Assembly: GCF_002934325.1 (NCBI RefSeq)
Contig: NZ_PTIV01000003.1
Span: 124,001 to 188,000 of the forward strand
Length of the DNA: 64,000 nucleotides
Reading direction: 5' to 3'
From: Marinobacter persicus
GTDB taxonomy: Bacteria > Pseudomonadota > Gammaproteobacteria > Pseudomonadales > Oleiphilaceae
In this document: positions 62,083 through 64,000 of the stretch, piece after piece
How the letters are laid out: each line of letters begins with the position of its first letter
Numbering within the stretch: position 1 is the first letter of the stretch
Translations under genes and position numbers: made by a program
Notes under the pieces: model-generated
The model's database searches: none
The model's input: only the letters and a program-made list of their open reading frames with translations
Told to the model about the DNA's origin: nothing

Positions 62083-63402
62083 ATGGTTTCTACGAAGGCA
62101 AATGTCTTTGTTTTTGGAGCAGACGACTTCAACCTGAATCTGATTCAGGCCCTGGAGACCGGTTATGAGTACAGCCTGCACCCCCTGTTCGATTACGCGT
62201 ACATTCGTGAACAGGGCTTGCAGATCGAGGTCGAAAGGCTGTACCAGCAAGCCCTGGATAAACTCGATAATTTCACCGATTCCGTCGATGCCATCGTGGG
62301 CTACTGGGACTTCCCCATAAGCACCCTGCTGCCCCTGCTCCGGGCTCCCTATAACCTGCCTTCTCCCAGCCTGGAAGCAACGCTCAAGTGCGAACACAAG
62401 TACTGGAGCCGCGTGGAGCAGAACAAGGTGGTACCGGAGTACATTCCGGACTTTTGCGCCGTGGACCCGTTCCGGGACGATTACCGGGATCAGATCTCCC
62501 TGGACTATCCCTTCTGGATCAAACCGATCAAGGGCGCGTCTTCCTTCCTGGCCTTCAAGGTTAAAAACGATTCCGAGCTTGAACACGCCATCGAACGGAT
62601 ACGCAAGGCGGTCCATCGCTACGGCAGCCCGTTCAACGATGTGCTCCAGCACGCCCACCTGCCTGACGAGGTTGCCTCGGTGGACGGCAACCATTGCATT
62701 GCCGAAAGCATCATCTCCAGCGGTCGGCAATGCACCCTTGAAGGCTACGTTCTCAATGGGGAGGTCACCGTGCATGGCATCATTGACTCCGTTCGCGCGG
62801 GCAAGCACCGGTCCAGCTTTGCACGCTTCCAGTACCCGTCCACGTTTCCACGGCGAGTCCAGAAACAAATGCTCTCGGTGACCGAGCGCTTCCTTCATCA
62901 CATCGAGTATGACAACGGCCCGTTCAATATCGAGTTCTACTGGAACCAGAGCCAGGACAGCATCCGGCTGCTGGAGGTCAACACCCGCATCTCCAAGTCT
63001 CACTCGCCCCTGTTCCAGAAAGTGGACGGCGAAGCCAACCACAGGATCATGGTGGAGACCGCCCTTGGCCGGGACCCCCACTTCCCCCACCGCCGGGGCA
63101 AGTATCCGGTGGCGGCGAAGTTCATGTGGCGGGTGTATGAGGACGCCCGGGTCACCCACGTGCCCCCGCCCGAAGAGCTGGAAGCCGTGCGCCGCCGGTT
63201 CCAGGACGTGGACATTGAGCTCTACGTGGAACCCGGCAAGTTGCTGTCGACACTGGAAGACCAGGACAGCTACAGCTTTGAACTCGCGGCCCTGTTCATT
63301 GGCGCGGACAACCAGAAAGCACTGCGCCAGAAATATGAGGACGTGAAGGCGGCGCTGGACATCCGACTTGAACCCTTGGACGACAAGCCATCCTCCAGAT
63401 AA
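62083..63402 (+). CDS. ATP-grasp domain protein (probable carboxylate-amine ligase)
   Basis: 439 residues. A preATP-grasp domain (FVFGADDFNLNLIQALE) and ATP-grasp core: FWIKPIKGASSFLAFKV has the ATP-binding lysine, CTLEGYVLNGEV the next strand, and FNIEFYW with LLEVNTRISKSHS supplies the Glu/Asn metal ligands. Substrate unknown; ligases of this kind make amide or peptide bonds. It is 14 bp before the CocE-like hydrolase and same strand, so a ligase plus acyl hydrolase/transferase pair is suggested. Confidence 0.82.
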   Translation: MVSTKANVFVFGADDFNLNLIQALETGYEYSLHPLFDYAYIREQGLQIEVERLYQQALDKLDNFTDSVDAIVGYWDFPISTLLPLLRAPYNLPSPSLEATLKCEHKYWSRVEQNKVVPEYIPDFCAVDPFRDDYRDQISLDYPFWIKPIKGASSFLAFKVKNDSELEHAIERIRKAVHRYGSPFNDVLQHAHLPDEVASVDGNHCIAESIISSGRQCTLEGYVLNGEVTVHGIIDSVRAGKHRSSFARFQYPSTFPRRVQKQMLSVTERFLHHIEYDNGPFNIEFYWNQSQDSIRLLEVNTRISKSHSPLFQKVDGEANHRIMVETALGRDPHFPHRRGKYPVAAKFMWRVYEDARVTHVPPPEELEAVRRRFQDVDIELYVEPGKLLSTLEDQDSYSFELAALFIGADNQKALRQKYEDVKAALDIRLEPLDDKPSSR

Positions 63403-63416
63403 CAGGAATACCGGCT

Positions 63417-64000
63417 ATGACAAGCGCCAACGAGCTTCCAGAAAACGTACATCATATTGAGCACCGGTGGATTCCCATGCCGGACGGCACCCGGCTTGCA
63501 GCACGGATCTGGATACCTGAGAGCGCGGAAACCCACCCAGTGCCCGCCATCTTCGAATACATCCCCTACCGCAAACGGGATGGCTCACGATTGCGCGATG
63601 ACACCCTGCATCCCTACTTTGCCGGCCACGGTTATGCCTGCATAAGGGTCGATATCCGGGGCAGCGGCGATTCCGAGGGCGTGTTGACCGACGAGTACCT
63701 GCAACAGGAACTGGACGACGGTGTCGCCGTGCTTGAGTGGCTTGAGGAACAGCCGTGGTGCAATGGCCGGGTCGGGATGATCGGCATTTCCTGGGGTGGC
63801 TTTAACGGTCTGCAGATCGCTGCCATGCAACCGCCCCAGCTCCAGGCCGTGGTCAGTGTCTGTTCCACCGACGATCGCTACGCGGATGACGTTCACTACA
63901 TGGGCGGCTGCCTGCTGGGTGACAACCTCTCGTGGGCCTCCACCATGTTCGCCTTCAACTCCCTGCCGCCCGACCCGGAAATTGTCGGGGACAGCTGGCG
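63417..64000 (+). CDS. CocE/NonD-family (X-Pro dipeptidyl-peptidase-type) hydrolase, C-terminus outside window
   Basis: Open to the window end from the ATG at 63417; 194 residues seen. The N-terminal strands (PMPDGTRLAARIWIP, EYIPYRKRDG) and VDIRGSGDSEG fit the S15 alpha/beta hydrolase domain. GISWGG with Ser125 is the nucleophile elbow. It follows the ATP-grasp gene by 14 bp. Acts on acyl or peptidyl substrates; exact target unknown. Confidence 0.88.
   Translation, partial: MTSANELPENVHHIEHRWIPMPDGTRLAARIWIPESAETHPVPAIFEYIPYRKRDGSRLRDDTLHPYFAGHGYACIRVDIRGSGDSEGVLTDEYLQQELDDGVAVLEWLEEQPWCNGRVGMIGISWGGFNGLQIAAMQPPQLQAVVSVCSTDDRYADDVHYMGGCLLGDNLSWASTMFAFNSLPPDPEIVGDSW

Noticed and set aside
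1..64000. CRISPR array, rRNA or tRNA genes, prophage or transposase
   Set aside because: No regularly spaced direct repeats, no rRNA-like blocks and no recognisable tRNA cloverleaf or phage/IS protein were seen by eye. A tRNAscan or ISfinder search was not possible here.

Overview
The window reads as a chromosomal segment of a marine, moderately halophilic gammaproteobacterium, most like Marinobacter. This is inferred from gene content and protein style (an Mrp Na+/H+ antiporter, TRAP and Tct carboxylate systems, a Fur-type imelysin operon, a D-2-hydroxyglutarate dehydrogenase/serA pair) and not from any database search. Coding density is high and most genes are housekeeping or transport. No rRNA, tRNA, CRISPR array, prophage or transposase gene was recognised.

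Layout. 1-6.8 kb: SLC13 permease (cut by the window edge), parE, a TRIC-type channel, a damaged NCS2 purine permease, apt and a fumarylacetoacetase-family hydrolase. 6.8-7.3 kb: non-coding, with two inverted 112-nt folded repeats. 7.3-16.1 kb: Zn-less sirtuin, D-2-hydroxyglutarate dehydrogenase divergent from serA, an OmpA-like lipoprotein, hydrolase, GIY-YIG protein, two transport-related genes and rlmJ. 16.2-21.4 kb: an iron-type operon (imelysin, di-haem oxidoreductase, imelysin, DUF1513) behind a sigma70 promoter overlapped by a Fur-box-like site. 21.4-26.0 kb: MFS, DUF4870, a chemoreceptor with its sensor at the C-terminus, and an acyl-CoA dehydrogenase-like protein lacking the catalytic core. 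26.1-32.2 kb: mrpA(B)CDEFG with a promoter and leader. 32.2-46 kb: dadA, SUI1, yigZ, FemAB-like protein, NAD salvage (nicotinamidase, nicotinate phosphoribosyltransferase), azlCD, a Zn sirtuin with a spermidine-synthase-like partner, ppiC, creatinase-like M24, LysR and pcm. 46-54 kb: TauE, Rdx, LysE, then tctABC divergent from its two-component system. 54-64 kb: lipid kinase, DMT transporter, alpha/alpha-barrel glycosidase with a TVP38 protein, rsuA, dicarboxylate symporter, DUF1328, ATP-grasp protein and a CocE-like hydrolase (cut by the edge).

The most unusual content is non-coding. Two 268-269 bp elements (36491-36759 and 44892-45159) have the same multi-arm fold and the same unpaired anchor sequences at nearly identical offsets, yet their stems differ in sequence and stay paired. 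One of them appears to have inserted into the 3' end of the nicotinate phosphoribosyltransferase gene and now supplies its stop codon. A second, smaller family (112 nt, two copies at 6845-6956 and 7188-7299) shows seven compensated base-pair changes in 29-bp arms around a conserved 54-nt core. Together they look like structured, mobile or formerly mobile nucleic-acid elements without their own protein.

Functional links: both sirtuins release nicotinamide, which the pncA and nicotinate phosphoribosyltransferase pair can recycle; SerA can make D-2-hydroxyglutarate, which the divergent dehydrogenase removes; the Tct sensor and regulator face the Tct transporter they probably control.
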